DNA from: Rickettsiales bacterium
Lineage (GTDB): Bacteria; Pseudomonadota; Alphaproteobacteria; Rickettsiales; UBA1997
Direction of reading: 5' to 3'
NCBI GenBank assembly: GCA_031255235.1
Contig: JAIRSX010000079.1
Coordinates: 1-9,513 of the forward strand
Length of the DNA stretch: 9,513 nt
Shown in pieces: positions 1 to 7,886 of this stretch (position 1 is the first letter of the stretch; every line of letters begins with the position of its first letter). The notes under the pieces are model-generated. The model made no database searches. It saw nothing but the letters and a program-made list of their open reading frames with translations, and was not told the origin of the DNA. Both the position numbers and the translations under genes were made by a program.

Positions 1-159
1 CATATGCTAACTATATCTATAAACTTATTGGTAAATAAAAAAGAAATATTTACCAATATAAATAAATACTGTGGATATAACACCTATACAAATAACCTAG
101 TTCCTATAAAACATTTAAGAATAATAGAAAATAATGAAATAGACGAGGATGTGGCATGA
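1..159 (+). CDS. 3' end of an unrecognised gene, truncated by the window edge
   Basis: A frame open from the first base ends in TGA at 157-159 and gives about 52 residues, ending ...IIENNEIDEDVA. The only nearby ATG is at base 4, so the true start probably lies outside the window. The fragment is mixed, with a short hydrophobic stretch (LTISINLLV) and an acidic C-terminus. It does not resemble the C-terminus of MurC, the usual gene before murB in alphaproteobacterial dcw clusters, and I cannot assign a family. It lies on the same strand as murB, 94 bases upstream, with a hairpin between them. It could also be chance open sequence. Confidence 0.4.
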   Translation, partial: HMLTISINLLVNKKEIFTNINKYCGYNTYTNNLVPIKHLRIIENNEIDEDVA

Positions 160-169
160 AAAAAAAATA

Positions 170-220
170 AAAAGCAAGAATTATAAGGCAATCCCCCATT
201 GGAGGTTATAATTTGCTTTT
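170..220. terminator. Strong hairpin between the edge gene and murB; possible bidirectional terminator or murB leader element
   Basis: The arms 170-176 (AAAAGCA) and 214-220 (TGCTTTT) pair perfectly. Across a two-base bulge the stem continues with 179-185 (AATTATA) against 207-213 (TATAATT). Inside it, CAAT (189-192) can pair with ATTG (198-201) around a five-C loop. Read on the plus strand, only four T residues close the stem. Read on the minus strand, the stem runs into a long T-rich tract (complement of 159-173), which is typical of an intrinsic terminator. No minus-strand gene feeds into it here, so it may be bidirectional or regulate murB. Confidence 0.45.
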
Positions 221-240
221 AAAAGTGAATTTGTTATATT
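213..240 (+). promoter_or_regulatory. Weak candidate promoter for murB
   Basis: TTGCTT at 213-218 and TATATT at 235-240 are separated by 16 bases and partly match a sigma-70-type promoter (3 of 6 and 5 of 6). Transcription would start near 247, leaving a very short leader before the murB ATG at 254. The -35 part overlaps the hairpin arm. In such AT-rich sequence chance matches are common. Confidence 0.2.
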
Positions 241-253
241 CCAACGAGGAAAT

Positions 254-1081
254 ATGGTTCTACTAAAAAGTGAAAATCTATCCAAATATAATTGGTTCCA
301 GGTTGGAGGCAATGCTGATGTTTTTATTCCTGATAATAAAAATGAATTAATGGATTTTTTGAAAAAAAATAACGATAGAATTGTGGTTCTTGGTGGTGGT
401 AGCAATGTTTTAATTAAAAATCAAGTTGATGCTATATTCATTTTAACTAAAAATTTTAATAAAATTGAAATTGAAAACGGTTTTCTAAAAGTCGGATGTG
501 GAATTTTAAACTCCAAACTATACACTTTTTGTAGAGACAATGAAGTAGGTGGTTACGAATTTTTAGGAACCATTCCTGGCACATTGGGTGGCGCCATTAG
601 AGGGAATGCTGGTTGTTACGACAACGAAATCAAAGATTTCTTAATAGAATTTGAAACAATAGATTATAATGGCAATATTAAAATTTTTAAAAAAAAAGAT
701 TGCAATTTTGAATACAGAAAAAACAATTTGCCAGAAAACTTAATATTCACTTCTGCTTTGTTAAAAATACAAAACTCAACTAAAAACGAGATTGAAACAA
801 AATACAATGGATTTCTGGAAAAAAGAAAATCACAACCTGTTGGTAGAACTGCCGGCTCGACCTTTAAGAATTTGCCTGATAGAGCAGCATGGAAAGTTGT
901 AGAGGAATTAGGTTATAAGGGAAAAGAGATAAATGGTGTCAAAATGTCCGAAAAACATGCCAATTTTTTAATGAATATAAATGGCGATGCAAACGATATA
1001 GAAAATCTAATAAATATGATCAAAAATGATGCAAAGAAAGTAGGAATTGATCTGGAATTGGAAATCAAAATAATAAAATGA
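254..1081 (+). CDS. murB: UDP-N-acetylenolpyruvoylglucosamine reductase MurB
   Basis: MurB is the cytoplasmic FAD enzyme that uses NADPH to reduce UDP-GlcNAc-enolpyruvate to UDP-MurNAc, the second committed step of peptidoglycan precursor synthesis. The FAD-binding region shows GGGSN (47-51) and GTIPGTLGGAIRGNAG (105-120). The MurB C-terminal domain starts about residue 180. Expected catalytic residues are present: Arg155 in EYRK, Ser202 in GSTFKN and Glu270 in LELEIK. At 275 residues it is compact (E. coli 342) and of the shorter type-II kind. The NWFQVGG motif at 13-19 is where the fold normally begins, supporting the ATG at 254. GAGGA at 246-250 is a Shine-Dalgarno match but only three bases from the ATG, so the start is slightly uncertain. 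The stop overlaps the tyrA ATG (ATGA), implying coupled translation. The usual dcw partners ddl and ftsQ are not downstream. Confidence 0.96.
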   Translation: MVLLKSENLSKYNWFQVGGNADVFIPDNKNELMDFLKKNNDRIVVLGGGSNVLIKNQVDAIFILTKNFNKIEIENGFLKVGCGILNSKLYTFCRDNEVGGYEFLGTIPGTLGGAIRGNAGCYDNEIKDFLIEFETIDYNGNIKIFKKKDCNFEYRKNNLPENLIFTSALLKIQNSTKNEIETKYNGFLEKRKSQPVGRTAGSTFKNLPDRAAWKVVEELGYKGKEINGVKMSEKHANFLMNINGDANDIENLINMIKNDAKKVGIDLELEIKIIK

Positions 1082-1833
1082 GTAAAATTTGTATAATCGG
1101 CATTGGTTTAATAGGATCTTCTTTGGCAAGAGCAATCAAAAAAAAGAAAATCTGTGATAGTTTGCTACTTATTGATAATAACAAAGAGAACACAGACTTC
1201 ATGAAAGATAATGGATATGATACTTCTAACACTATTGATTCTAATATAAAAGATGTTGATTTATTTATTATAGCAACACCGTTAAGTGCAATAGTTAGTG
1301 TAGTTAAACAGATTTTAGTTTTTGCACACGATAAAGCAATTATTACCGATGTTGGCTCTGTAAAATATCCTCTTGTCAGAGAAGTTGAAAAAAATTTAAA
1401 AAATAAAAATGTATTCTTTGTCGGAGGGCATCCCATTGCTGGCACTGAAAAAAGTGGAGCAAAAAGTGGTTTTGACACCCTTTTTGATAATAAAAAATGT
1501 ATTCTTACCCCATCAAGAAAAACTGACAAATTTTCTTTGGAAAAAGTTAAAACATTGTGGAAGAATATTGGTATGAATGTAGAATTACTATCACCCAAAA
1601 AACACGATGAAATTTTTTCAATCATGTCGCACATTCCACATTTGATTGCTTTCCATTATTATAAATTGGCAAAGGATAAAAAAATATTGAACTATGCCGG
1701 TACTGGTTTTAGTGATTTCACAAGAATCGCTCATTCCCCGATGAAAATCTGGAATGACATTTTTTATTATAATGAGGAATATATCAAAAAATACTTAAAA
1801 AAATTCATTGACAGTTTTAAAAATCTTGATTAA
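1078..1833 (+). CDS. tyrA: Prephenate dehydrogenase (or arogenate dehydrogenase) TyrA
   Basis: TyrA oxidatively decarboxylates prephenate to 4-hydroxyphenylpyruvate (or arogenate to tyrosine) with NAD(P)+, in the cytoplasmic branch to tyrosine. The N-terminal Rossmann fold carries GIGLIGSS (8-15). The catalytic region has HPIAGTEKSG (118-127), HDEIFSIMSHIPHLIA (176-191) and the family signature GTGFSDFTRIAHSPMKIW (208-225). At 251 residues it is shorter than typical family members (about 280-310); the missing part is the C-terminal helical end, and there is no ACT regulatory or chorismate mutase domain. No clear ribosome-binding site is visible; the ATG overlaps the murB stop, so it is probably translated by coupling. 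Its 3' end overlaps convergent xseA by 17 bases. Substrate choice between prephenate and arogenate cannot be read from the sequence. Confidence 0.93.
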   Translation: MSKICIIGIGLIGSSLARAIKKKKICDSLLLIDNNKENTDFMKDNGYDTSNTIDSNIKDVDLFIIATPLSAIVSVVKQILVFAHDKAIITDVGSVKYPLVREVEKNLKNKNVFFVGGHPIAGTEKSGAKSGFDTLFDNKKCILTPSRKTDKFSLEKVKTLWKNIGMNVELLSPKKHDEIFSIMSHIPHLIAFHYYKLAKDKKILNYAGTGFSDFTRIAHSPMKIWNDIFYYNEEYIKKYLKKFIDSFKNLD

Positions 1834-3010
1834 GTCCTTGACTTAGCACTTTAACCACCGCAACACCATCAGCAAAATATATTTTGTACTCACCACCTAC
1901 CGTAACTTCCCTTCTTAAAAGAATCAAATTATCATTTTTGTCTTTAACAATAGGATAATTCATCTTGTATTTCAAAAGTCTGATGTTTACACTGTAAAGT
2001 TTTTCCTTTCTCTTATTGTGAATATTCTTTATGAGAACAAACGGATTTATCTTATTTAGCTTATTAACATTTTTGTTAAATCTATTCACCCTGCTAAAAA
2101 TAAGTCTTCTACCAATTTCGATCTTTTGTTTCAAAATGTTTTCTCTATTTTTGATCCTACTTATTTTTCTATAAAAATATCCCCTAAATATAGACTTTAT
2201 TTGTTCAATTGCTTGTGCCTTTGGCAAAGTAATATGTTCCGCAACAGAGGTAGGAGTTGGCAACCTCAAGTCGGCAGCATAGTCAATTAATGTCCAATCC
2301 ACCTCATGCCCTACAGCAGATATAATTGGAATTTTCGAAGCAACAACCGCCCTAACAAGATCCTCATCATTAAAACACATAAGATCATCCATACTACCAC
2401 CTCCTCGTGTAATCACAATGACATCGAGCTTATAATTTTGCAATATTCTAATTCCTTCGATTATATCTTTTGTGGCATTTATGCCCTGCACTAAACTATT
2501 GTGTAAATACAATTTTTGTATAGGTGTTCTGTTTTTTAACCTCACTAAAATATCTTGCAAAGCAGCACCAGACTCGGCAGTTATAATAGCAACATTTTGA
2601 GGTAACTTTCTAATCTTTCTTTTTCTTTCGGAGGCAAATAAACCTTCTTTTTCTAATTTTAGTTTTCGTTCTTGAAGAATCTTCAAAATGTTCCCCTCCC
2701 CACTCAATTCGACTTTTTCACCAACTAAATTGTAAGTACTTCTTTCTTTATAGATAGAAACCCGCCCTGTAATTACCACTTCCATTCCATCCTTTGGCTC
2801 AAAATTTAATTTTTGGTATGTTGTTTTCCAAATAGCAAGATTTATGGAATTTTCTTTATCCTTCAAAGTAGCATAACAATGTCCAGTGGTTGGCTGTATT
2901 TTTAAATTTACAATCTCCCCTTTTACTTTCACATAACAAAAACTATCATCGAATAAAGTTTTTATTTTGGAAACGATAGCACTAACAGAATAGACATTCT
3001 TATCGCTCAT
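1817..3010 (-). CDS. xseA: Exodeoxyribonuclease VII large subunit XseA
   Basis: XseA is the catalytic subunit of exonuclease VII, which with several XseB subunits degrades single-stranded DNA to oligonucleotides in both directions in the cytoplasm. Residues 1-105 form the OB-fold DNA-binding domain (VSAIVSKIKTLF, VKVKGEI, GHCYATLKD). The catalytic core shows AESGAALQDI (145-154), VQG (174-176), ITRGGGSMDDL (200-210), FNDE (213-216) and SAVGHEVDWT (231-240), all conserved. A basic helical region follows, likely the XseB-binding coiled coil, ending in a small strand-rich segment with GEYKIYFADGVAVVKV. At 397 residues it is short (E. coli about 456, many alphaproteobacteria longer); the shortening falls in the helical region. 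The ATG lies 11 bases inside the uvrA 3' end, so translation is probably coupled to uvrA. xseB is not in the window. Confidence 0.95.
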   Translation of the reverse strand: MSDKNVYSVSAIVSKIKTLFDDSFCYVKVKGEIVNLKIQPTTGHCYATLKDKENSINLAIWKTTYQKLNFEPKDGMEVVITGRVSIYKERSTYNLVGEKVELSGEGNILKILQERKLKLEKEGLFASERKRKIRKLPQNVAIITAESGAALQDILVRLKNRTPIQKLYLHNSLVQGINATKDIIEGIRILQNYKLDVIVITRGGGSMDDLMCFNDEDLVRAVVASKIPIISAVGHEVDWTLIDYAADLRLPTPTSVAEHITLPKAQAIEQIKSIFRGYFYRKISRIKNRENILKQKIEIGRRLIFSRVNRFNKNVNKLNKINPFVLIKNIHNKRKEKLYSVNIRLLKYKMNYPIVKDKNDNLILLRREVTVGGEYKIYFADGVAVVKVLSQGLNQDF

Positions 3011-5894
3011 TATTTCTGTTCTTTTCCATTATAATTTTTAAATATTTGCCCGTAATACTATTACTATTTTCAATAATATCCTCTGGCGTCCCTTCAGCAA
3101 CTACATAACCACCCTTATCACCACCGGTAGGTCCAATATCAATAATCCAGTCACTTGTTTTTATAACATCCAAATTATGTTCTATAACAATAACCGTATT
3201 TCCCTGTTCCACAAGTTTATGTAAAACACCCAATAACCTCATAATATCATCACTATGTAATCCAGTTGTTGGTTCATCAAGAATATACAGTGTATTACCG
3301 GTATCTTTTTTACTTAATTCTTTTGCCAATTTAATTCTTTGTGCCTCACCTCCAGATAGAGTTGTTGCTGGCTGGCCTATTTTTATATAACCCAAACCAA
3401 CATCCTTCATTGCTCTAAACTTATCAGCAATAATTGAAATATCTTTATAAAATTCTACCGCTTCATTGACTGTCATATTCAAAACATCATTAATATTTTT
3501 TCCGTTATATTCTATTTCTAATGTTTCATTATTATATCTTCTCCCTTGACAAACTGGACAAGGAACATACACATCTGGTAAAAAATTCATTTCAATTTTA
3601 ATTACTCCATCCCCTTGACAATTCTCACACCTACCACCTTTAACATTAAAAGAAAAACGATTCGTCTTATATTCTCTGTTGACCGCCTCTTCTGTATCAA
3701 CAAACAAATCTCTAATCAACGTAAACGCACCAACATATGTACTTGGATTACTTCTTGGTGTTCTACCTATTGGGGACTGATCTATTTGTATAACTTTATC
3801 AATATTATCTATTCCTAAAATGGAATCACAAGGAGATGGCATCGTCTTTACACCATTTAAAATCCTTGCAAGCGTTTTATATAGAGTATGTAGAACCAAT
3901 GTAGATTTACCACCACCAGAAACACCACTCACAGAACAAAAAACTCTTGTAGGGAACACAACATTGATACCCTTTAGATTATGCCCATAAGCATTCATAA
4001 CTTTGATTGTCTTTTCTTTATCCCACTTTCTCCTATATGGAGGAATTGGAATTCTCTTTACACCTTTCAGATACCCACCAGTGATTGATTTTGGATTGTT
4101 TAATACTTCTTCCGGTGTACCTTCTGCCATAACTTGACCACCATTTCTTCCTGCTCCAGGACCAATATCAACTAACCAATCTGCTGCCATCATCGTTTCT
4201 TCATCGTGTTCAACAACAATAACAGTATTTCCCAAATCTCTAAGTCTCTTCAAAGTTTCAATAAGTTTCTGATTGTCGCTTTGGTGGAGGCCAACTGAAG
4301 GTTCGTCCAAAACATATAAAATACCAGAAAGGCCTGTAGATATTTGAGTTGCCAACCTGATCCTTTGAGACTCACCACCAGACAACGTGCTACTTTCCCT
4401 ATTCAAAGTTAAATAGTTAAGACCAACATTCATCAAGTACTTAAACCGTTCGATTATCTCAAAAGTTACCTTCTCAATAATCAAATTTTCAGTTTCATTT
4501 AATTTCTTTGGAAGATTGACAAAAAATTCCATCGCCTTGTCTATTGACATGCTACATATCTCTCCAATATGCCTTCCTGCCACCTTCACTGAAAGCGCCT
4601 CCTGATTTAATCTAAAACCACCACATTCCTCACAAGGTCTCAAACTTTGATACTTAGATAATTCATCTCTAAGCATCTCGTCCCTATTTTTATTAAATTT
4701 TTCGGTAAGAATATTTATAACTCCGATAAACCTCATTTTTTCGGTGGTTGTTATAATATTTAACTCTTTTTCAATAACGAGTTCATCAGAAGCACCATAT
4801 AAAATAATATTTCTAACTCTCTCATCATAATCTCTATAAGGGGTATTTATACTAAAATCATAAATAGTGCCAAGTTGTTTTAACATTTGCAAATACAACT
4901 TGTTCTTTGCGTCACTCTTGAATGGATCTATTGCTCCCTCTGATATAGACAAACTCTTATCCATTATAATCAAATCTGGATCAAAATAACTCTCTGTCCC
5001 CAACCCATCACACTTCAAACATGCCCCAAATGGGTTATTAAAACTAAACATCCTTGGCTCAATTCTATCAATAGTAAGCCCAGTATCAGGACAATGGTAT
5101 TTCCTCGAGAATTTGATTATATCACCTTTCCCATATTCTTTATTCCATAAAACAACCTTCTTTTGAGGCGGAATATATACAATTTCTATTTGCAATAAAC
5201 CATCAGAATTATCCAAACCAATTCTGATTTTTCTCAAAAGAGTATCTTCTATATCTGGCGATATTTCTAAAGTATCTAAAATAATTTCTATACTGTGTTT
5301 TGCGGATTTGTCAAGCTTTGGCAGAGAATTTGTTATGTCAATAACACTACCATCTATTTTTATTTTTGTATATCCTTGTTTTCTTATTTTAATGAGATCT
5401 TTTCTATGTTCACCTCTCGATTCCTTAACTGCAGGAGAAATAATATTTATTTTTGTTTTCTCTGGCATTCCCAAAATCAGATTTAACATATTTTCTGGTG
5501 TTTGGGACTGCAAAGGCTTCCCAGTTATTGGCGAATAAGGCACTCCAATTTTTGCATATAGAAGTCGCAAAAAATCATAAATTTCTGTAATAGTTCCAAC
5601 AGTTGAACGGGGATTCTTACCGATAGTCTTTTGATCTATAGCAATCGCAGGAGAAAGTCCAGTGATATTTTCAACATCTGGTTTTGATTGCACATTCAAG
5701 AATTGCCTCGCATACGTCGAAAGGGATTCAATATATCGCCTTTGTCCCTCGGCATAAATCGTATCAAATGCCAATGACGACTTGCCCGAACCTGACAACC
5801 CTGTAATCACAACCAATTTATTTTTTGGGATGTTTATACTAATATTTTTTAAGTTATTTTGCTTCGCCCCAACAACTTTTATATACTCTTGCAT
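3000..5894 (-). CDS. uvrA: Excinuclease ABC subunit A UvrA
   Basis: UvrA is the damage-recognition ATPase of nucleotide excision repair; its dimer loads UvrB at DNA lesions. Two ABC modules are visible: Walker A GLSGSGKS (32-39) with signature LSGGESQRIRLA (about 502-513), and Walker A GVSGGGKS (about 655-662) with signature LSGGEAQRIKLA (about 844-855). Both modules have a Walker B ending in LDEP. The C-terminal zinc module is intact (CENC at about 753, CPVC at about 776). The first zinc module has CPDT instead of CxxC at about 266 and then CLKC, so one cysteine ligand is missing. I place the start at the ATG at 5892-5894 (MQEYIKVVGAKQNNLKN), giving 964 residues and matching the family N-terminus. 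An in-frame ATG at 5973-5975 would add 27 hydrophobic/basic residues foreign to UvrA, and it sits next to a T-tract that may be a terminator. It overlaps downstream xseA by 11 bases. Confidence 0.97.
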   Translation of the reverse strand: MQEYIKVVGAKQNNLKNISINIPKNKLVVITGLSGSGKSSLAFDTIYAEGQRRYIESLSTYARQFLNVQSKPDVENITGLSPAIAIDQKTIGKNPRSTVGTITEIYDFLRLLYAKIGVPYSPITGKPLQSQTPENMLNLILGMPEKTKINIISPAVKESRGEHRKDLIKIRKQGYTKIKIDGSVIDITNSLPKLDKSAKHSIEIILDTLEISPDIEDTLLRKIRIGLDNSDGLLQIEIVYIPPQKKVVLWNKEYGKGDIIKFSRKYHCPDTGLTIDRIEPRMFSFNNPFGACLKCDGLGTESYFDPDLIIMDKSLSISEGAIDPFKSDAKNKLYLQMLKQLGTIYDFSINTPYRDYDERVRNIILYGASDELVIEKELNIITTTEKMRFIGVINILTEKFNKNRDEMLRDELSKYQSLRPCEECGGFRLNQEALSVKVAGRHIGEICSMSIDKAMEFFVNLPKKLNETENLIIEKVTFEIIERFKYLMNVGLNYLTLNRESSTLSGGESQRIRLATQISTGLSGILYVLDEPSVGLHQSDNQKLIETLKRLRDLGNTVIVVEHDEETMMAADWLVDIGPGAGRNGGQVMAEGTPEEVLNNPKSITGGYLKGVKRIPIPPYRRKWDKEKTIKVMNAYGHNLKGINVVFPTRVFCSVSGVSGGGKSTLVLHTLYKTLARILNGVKTMPSPCDSILGIDNIDKVIQIDQSPIGRTPRSNPSTYVGAFTLIRDLFVDTEEAVNREYKTNRFSFNVKGGRCENCQGDGVIKIEMNFLPDVYVPCPVCQGRRYNNETLEIEYNGKNINDVLNMTVNEAVEFYKDISIIADKFRAMKDVGLGYIKIGQPATTLSGGEAQRIKLAKELSKKDTGNTLYILDEPTTGLHSDDIMRLLGVLHKLVEQGNTVIVIEHNLDVIKTSDWIIDIGPTGGDKGGYVVAEGTPEDIIENSNSITGKYLKIIMEKNRNNER

Positions 5895-5973
5895 TATTTT
5901 CTTGTAATACCTACTTTTACTATAATACTTTTTTTTAAAAAACAAATAAAATATGAGAAAGCAATAGATAAGC

Positions 5974-6030
5974 AAAAAAATTGCCCTTCTTCACACAATA
6001 AAAATATATCATTTTAATAATCCACAAGGG
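5974..6030 (-). terminator. Candidate intrinsic terminator after aspS
   Basis: Read on the minus strand, CCCTT (complement of 6026-6030) can pair with AAGGG (complement of 5984-5988). The loop between them could partly fold through AT-rich complementary stretches. The base of the stem is followed after a CAA by seven T residues (complement of 5974-5980). The position, 53 bases past the aspS stop and before uvrA, is appropriate. The long imperfect loop keeps this tentative. Confidence 0.3.
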
Positions 6031-6082
6031 AACAAAACGTCGCCATGTGATATTCTTTTTTATTCATTATGTCAAATAATGT

Positions 6083-7852
6083 TTACCTAATTTTTATATG
6101 TAACTCCCTTAATTGAGATTCCGTTATCTCACTTGGAGCATTCATTAACAAATCTTCGCCCCTTCCGTTTGTAGGAAAAGCTGTGACTTCTCTTAAATTT
6201 TCTTCGTCTAATAACAACATTATAATTCTATCAATGCCTGGAGCGCAACCAGCATGGGGTGGAGCACCATACTTAAAAGCAGAAATCATACCACCAAATT
6301 TGGCATCAACTTCTTCTTTGGAATATCCGACCATCTCGAACGCCTTATACATAATTTCTGGTTTGTGATTCCTTACACCACCACTACATAATTCATATCC
6401 ATTACACACCCAATCATATTGATAAGCAAGAATACTATATGGGTCTTTGACATCTAAACTACTTTGTGGCATTGAAAACGGATTATGGAAAAAATCAATT
6501 TTACCTGTTTCTTCGTTTTCCTCAAAAAATGGAAAATCGATTATCCAACAAAACTTATATTCATCTTTGTCTATTAAATTTAAATCCTGTCCTATTTTGG
6601 TTCTGACTTTACCAGCTAATTTTGCCGCCTCTTTTTCAATAGCACAAGAAAAAAATACGGAATCACCATTTTTCAAATTAGCAAGTTGCTTTAATTTTTC
6701 TAATCTATCGGCATCTAAAAATTTTGCCACCGGACCCTTCGCAGTTCCATCCTCCGCAAAATTGATATACCCAAGACCTCTTGCCCCCTCGCTGATGGCA
6801 AAATCCACCATTTTATCAAAAAAACTTCGTGGTTGTGTTATAGAATCTGGTGCCGGAATAGCACGAACAACGACCTTTGGATCACTCTCTATCGCCTTTG
6901 CAAACACTGCAAAATTACTCCCCTTAAACACCTCTGTTACATCACTAATTTCAATAGGATTTCTCAAATCTGGCTTATCATTACCATATTTCAACATACT
7001 ATCTCTATAAGTAATTCGTGGAAATGGTGATTGTGTGATTTTTCTGTCTGGTCTAAAATGTTTAAAAGTATTTACCATAACAGGTTCTAACGTATTCCAA
7101 ATATCTTCCTGTTCAACAAAAGACATTTCAATATCCAATTGGTAAAAATACATCAATCTGTCCGCCCTCAAACCTTCATCTCTAAAACAAGGAGCAATTT
7201 GGAAATATCTGTCAAAACCACTAATCATTAAAAGTTGTTTAAATTGTTGCGGTGCCTGTGGCAAAGCATAAAATTTTCCCTTATGAACACGACTTGGTAC
7301 CAAAAAATCTCTAGCTCCTTCCGGCGATGACGAAGTCAAAATTGGGGTCTGAAATTCATGAAAATCCAATTTATACATCTCTTCCCTTAATTTTTTGATA
7401 ACATCATCCCTAAAAATTACATTGCGATGCATTCTCTTTGTTCTCAAGTCCAAAAATCTGTATTTCAACCGCAAATCCTCCGGATAGTTTTGAGTTTCGT
7501 CCGCAACTTGAAACGGCAAAGCATCTGCTTTACTCTCAATGATTAAATTTGTTAACTGAACTTCAATTTCACCCGTATCTAAATTTGGATTTATAACTTC
7601 TTTAGTTCTTGCAATGACATTTCCTTCAATGAGGATGACACTTTCGTCTGTTATCCTTGAAGCAATTTCGACCAAATTTTTATCTTTTTCTATGTCAATT
7701 ACACATTGAGTAATTCCATAATCATCCCGTAAATCAATAAACAATAAACTTCCATGATCTCTAATTGAATGAACCCATCCGGCAAGTTTAACTTGTTTAT
7801 TTAAATCAGCAATTCTCAACTCACCACAGGTATTTGTCCTATATTTTGACAT
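6083..7852 (-). CDS. aspS: Aspartyl-tRNA synthetase, probably non-discriminating (AspRS/Asp-tRNA(Asn) type)
   Basis: This class II synthetase charges tRNA(Asp) with aspartate in the cytoplasm. The N-terminal OB-fold anticodon domain spans about 1-105. Motif 2 is FRDEGLRADR (223-232), the bacterial GAD-type insertion lies in the middle, and motif 3 is in GAPPHAGCAPGIDR near the C-terminus. The length, 589 residues, is normal. His33 in RDHGSLLF and the NPNLDTGEIEV stretch (88-98) match non-discriminating AspRS, which also aspartylates tRNA(Asn) for amidation by GatCAB; discriminating enzymes such as E. coli have Leu at the first position. The aspartate-site YE and VR of YELCSGGVRNH are kept. 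The loop after motif 2 reads DRLMYFYQLD where E. coli has DRQPEFTQID, an unusual change at an ATP-contacting glutamine. MSKYRTNTCGEL matches the family N-terminus, fixing the start. No Shine-Dalgarno is visible; see the promoter entry. Confidence 0.97.
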   Translation of the reverse strand: MSKYRTNTCGELRIADLNKQVKLAGWVHSIRDHGSLLFIDLRDDYGITQCVIDIEKDKNLVEIASRITDESVILIEGNVIARTKEVINPNLDTGEIEVQLTNLIIESKADALPFQVADETQNYPEDLRLKYRFLDLRTKRMHRNVIFRDDVIKKLREEMYKLDFHEFQTPILTSSSPEGARDFLVPSRVHKGKFYALPQAPQQFKQLLMISGFDRYFQIAPCFRDEGLRADRLMYFYQLDIEMSFVEQEDIWNTLEPVMVNTFKHFRPDRKITQSPFPRITYRDSMLKYGNDKPDLRNPIEISDVTEVFKGSNFAVFAKAIESDPKVVVRAIPAPDSITQPRSFFDKMVDFAISEGARGLGYINFAEDGTAKGPVAKFLDADRLEKLKQLANLKNGDSVFFSCAIEKEAAKLAGKVRTKIGQDLNLIDKDEYKFCWIIDFPFFEENEETGKIDFFHNPFSMPQSSLDVKDPYSILAYQYDWVCNGYELCSGGVRNHKPEIMYKAFEMVGYSKEEVDAKFGGMISAFKYGAPPHAGCAPGIDRIIMLLLDEENLREVTAFPTNGRGEDLLMNAPSEITESQLRELHIKIR

Positions 7853-7857
7853 AAGTA

Positions 7858-7886
7858 ATATTAAAATATATCTCGCAAAGAAGCAA
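7858..7886 (-). promoter_or_regulatory. Candidate aspS promoter, predicting an almost leaderless mRNA
   Basis: On the minus strand TTGCTT (complement of 7881-7886) and TAATAT (complement of 7858-7863) are spaced by 17 bases, the optimal sigma-70 distance. The -10 sequence is only five bases from the aspS ATG (7850-7852). Transcription would therefore start at or next to the ATG, which fits the absence of a Shine-Dalgarno sequence. Confidence 0.35.

Noticed and set aside
181..405. Open frame of 74 codons on the minus strand spanning the murB start
   Set aside because: It is antisense to conserved MurB sequence and the hairpin, with no ribosome-binding site and no recognisable motif.
1065..1634. 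Open frame of 189 codons on the minus strand
   Set aside because: It lies fully antisense to tyrA, whose motifs are clear, and its translation is a low-complexity hydrophobic sequence with no family features.
6002..6062. Small RNA or plus-strand terminator around CACAAGGG...CCATGTG followed by T6
   Set aside because: The stem is short with a mismatch, and there is no plus-strand gene before it.
6447..7010. Open frame of 187 codons on the plus strand
   Set aside because: It is antisense to aspS, has Ser/Leu/Phe-rich shadow composition and no recognisable motif.
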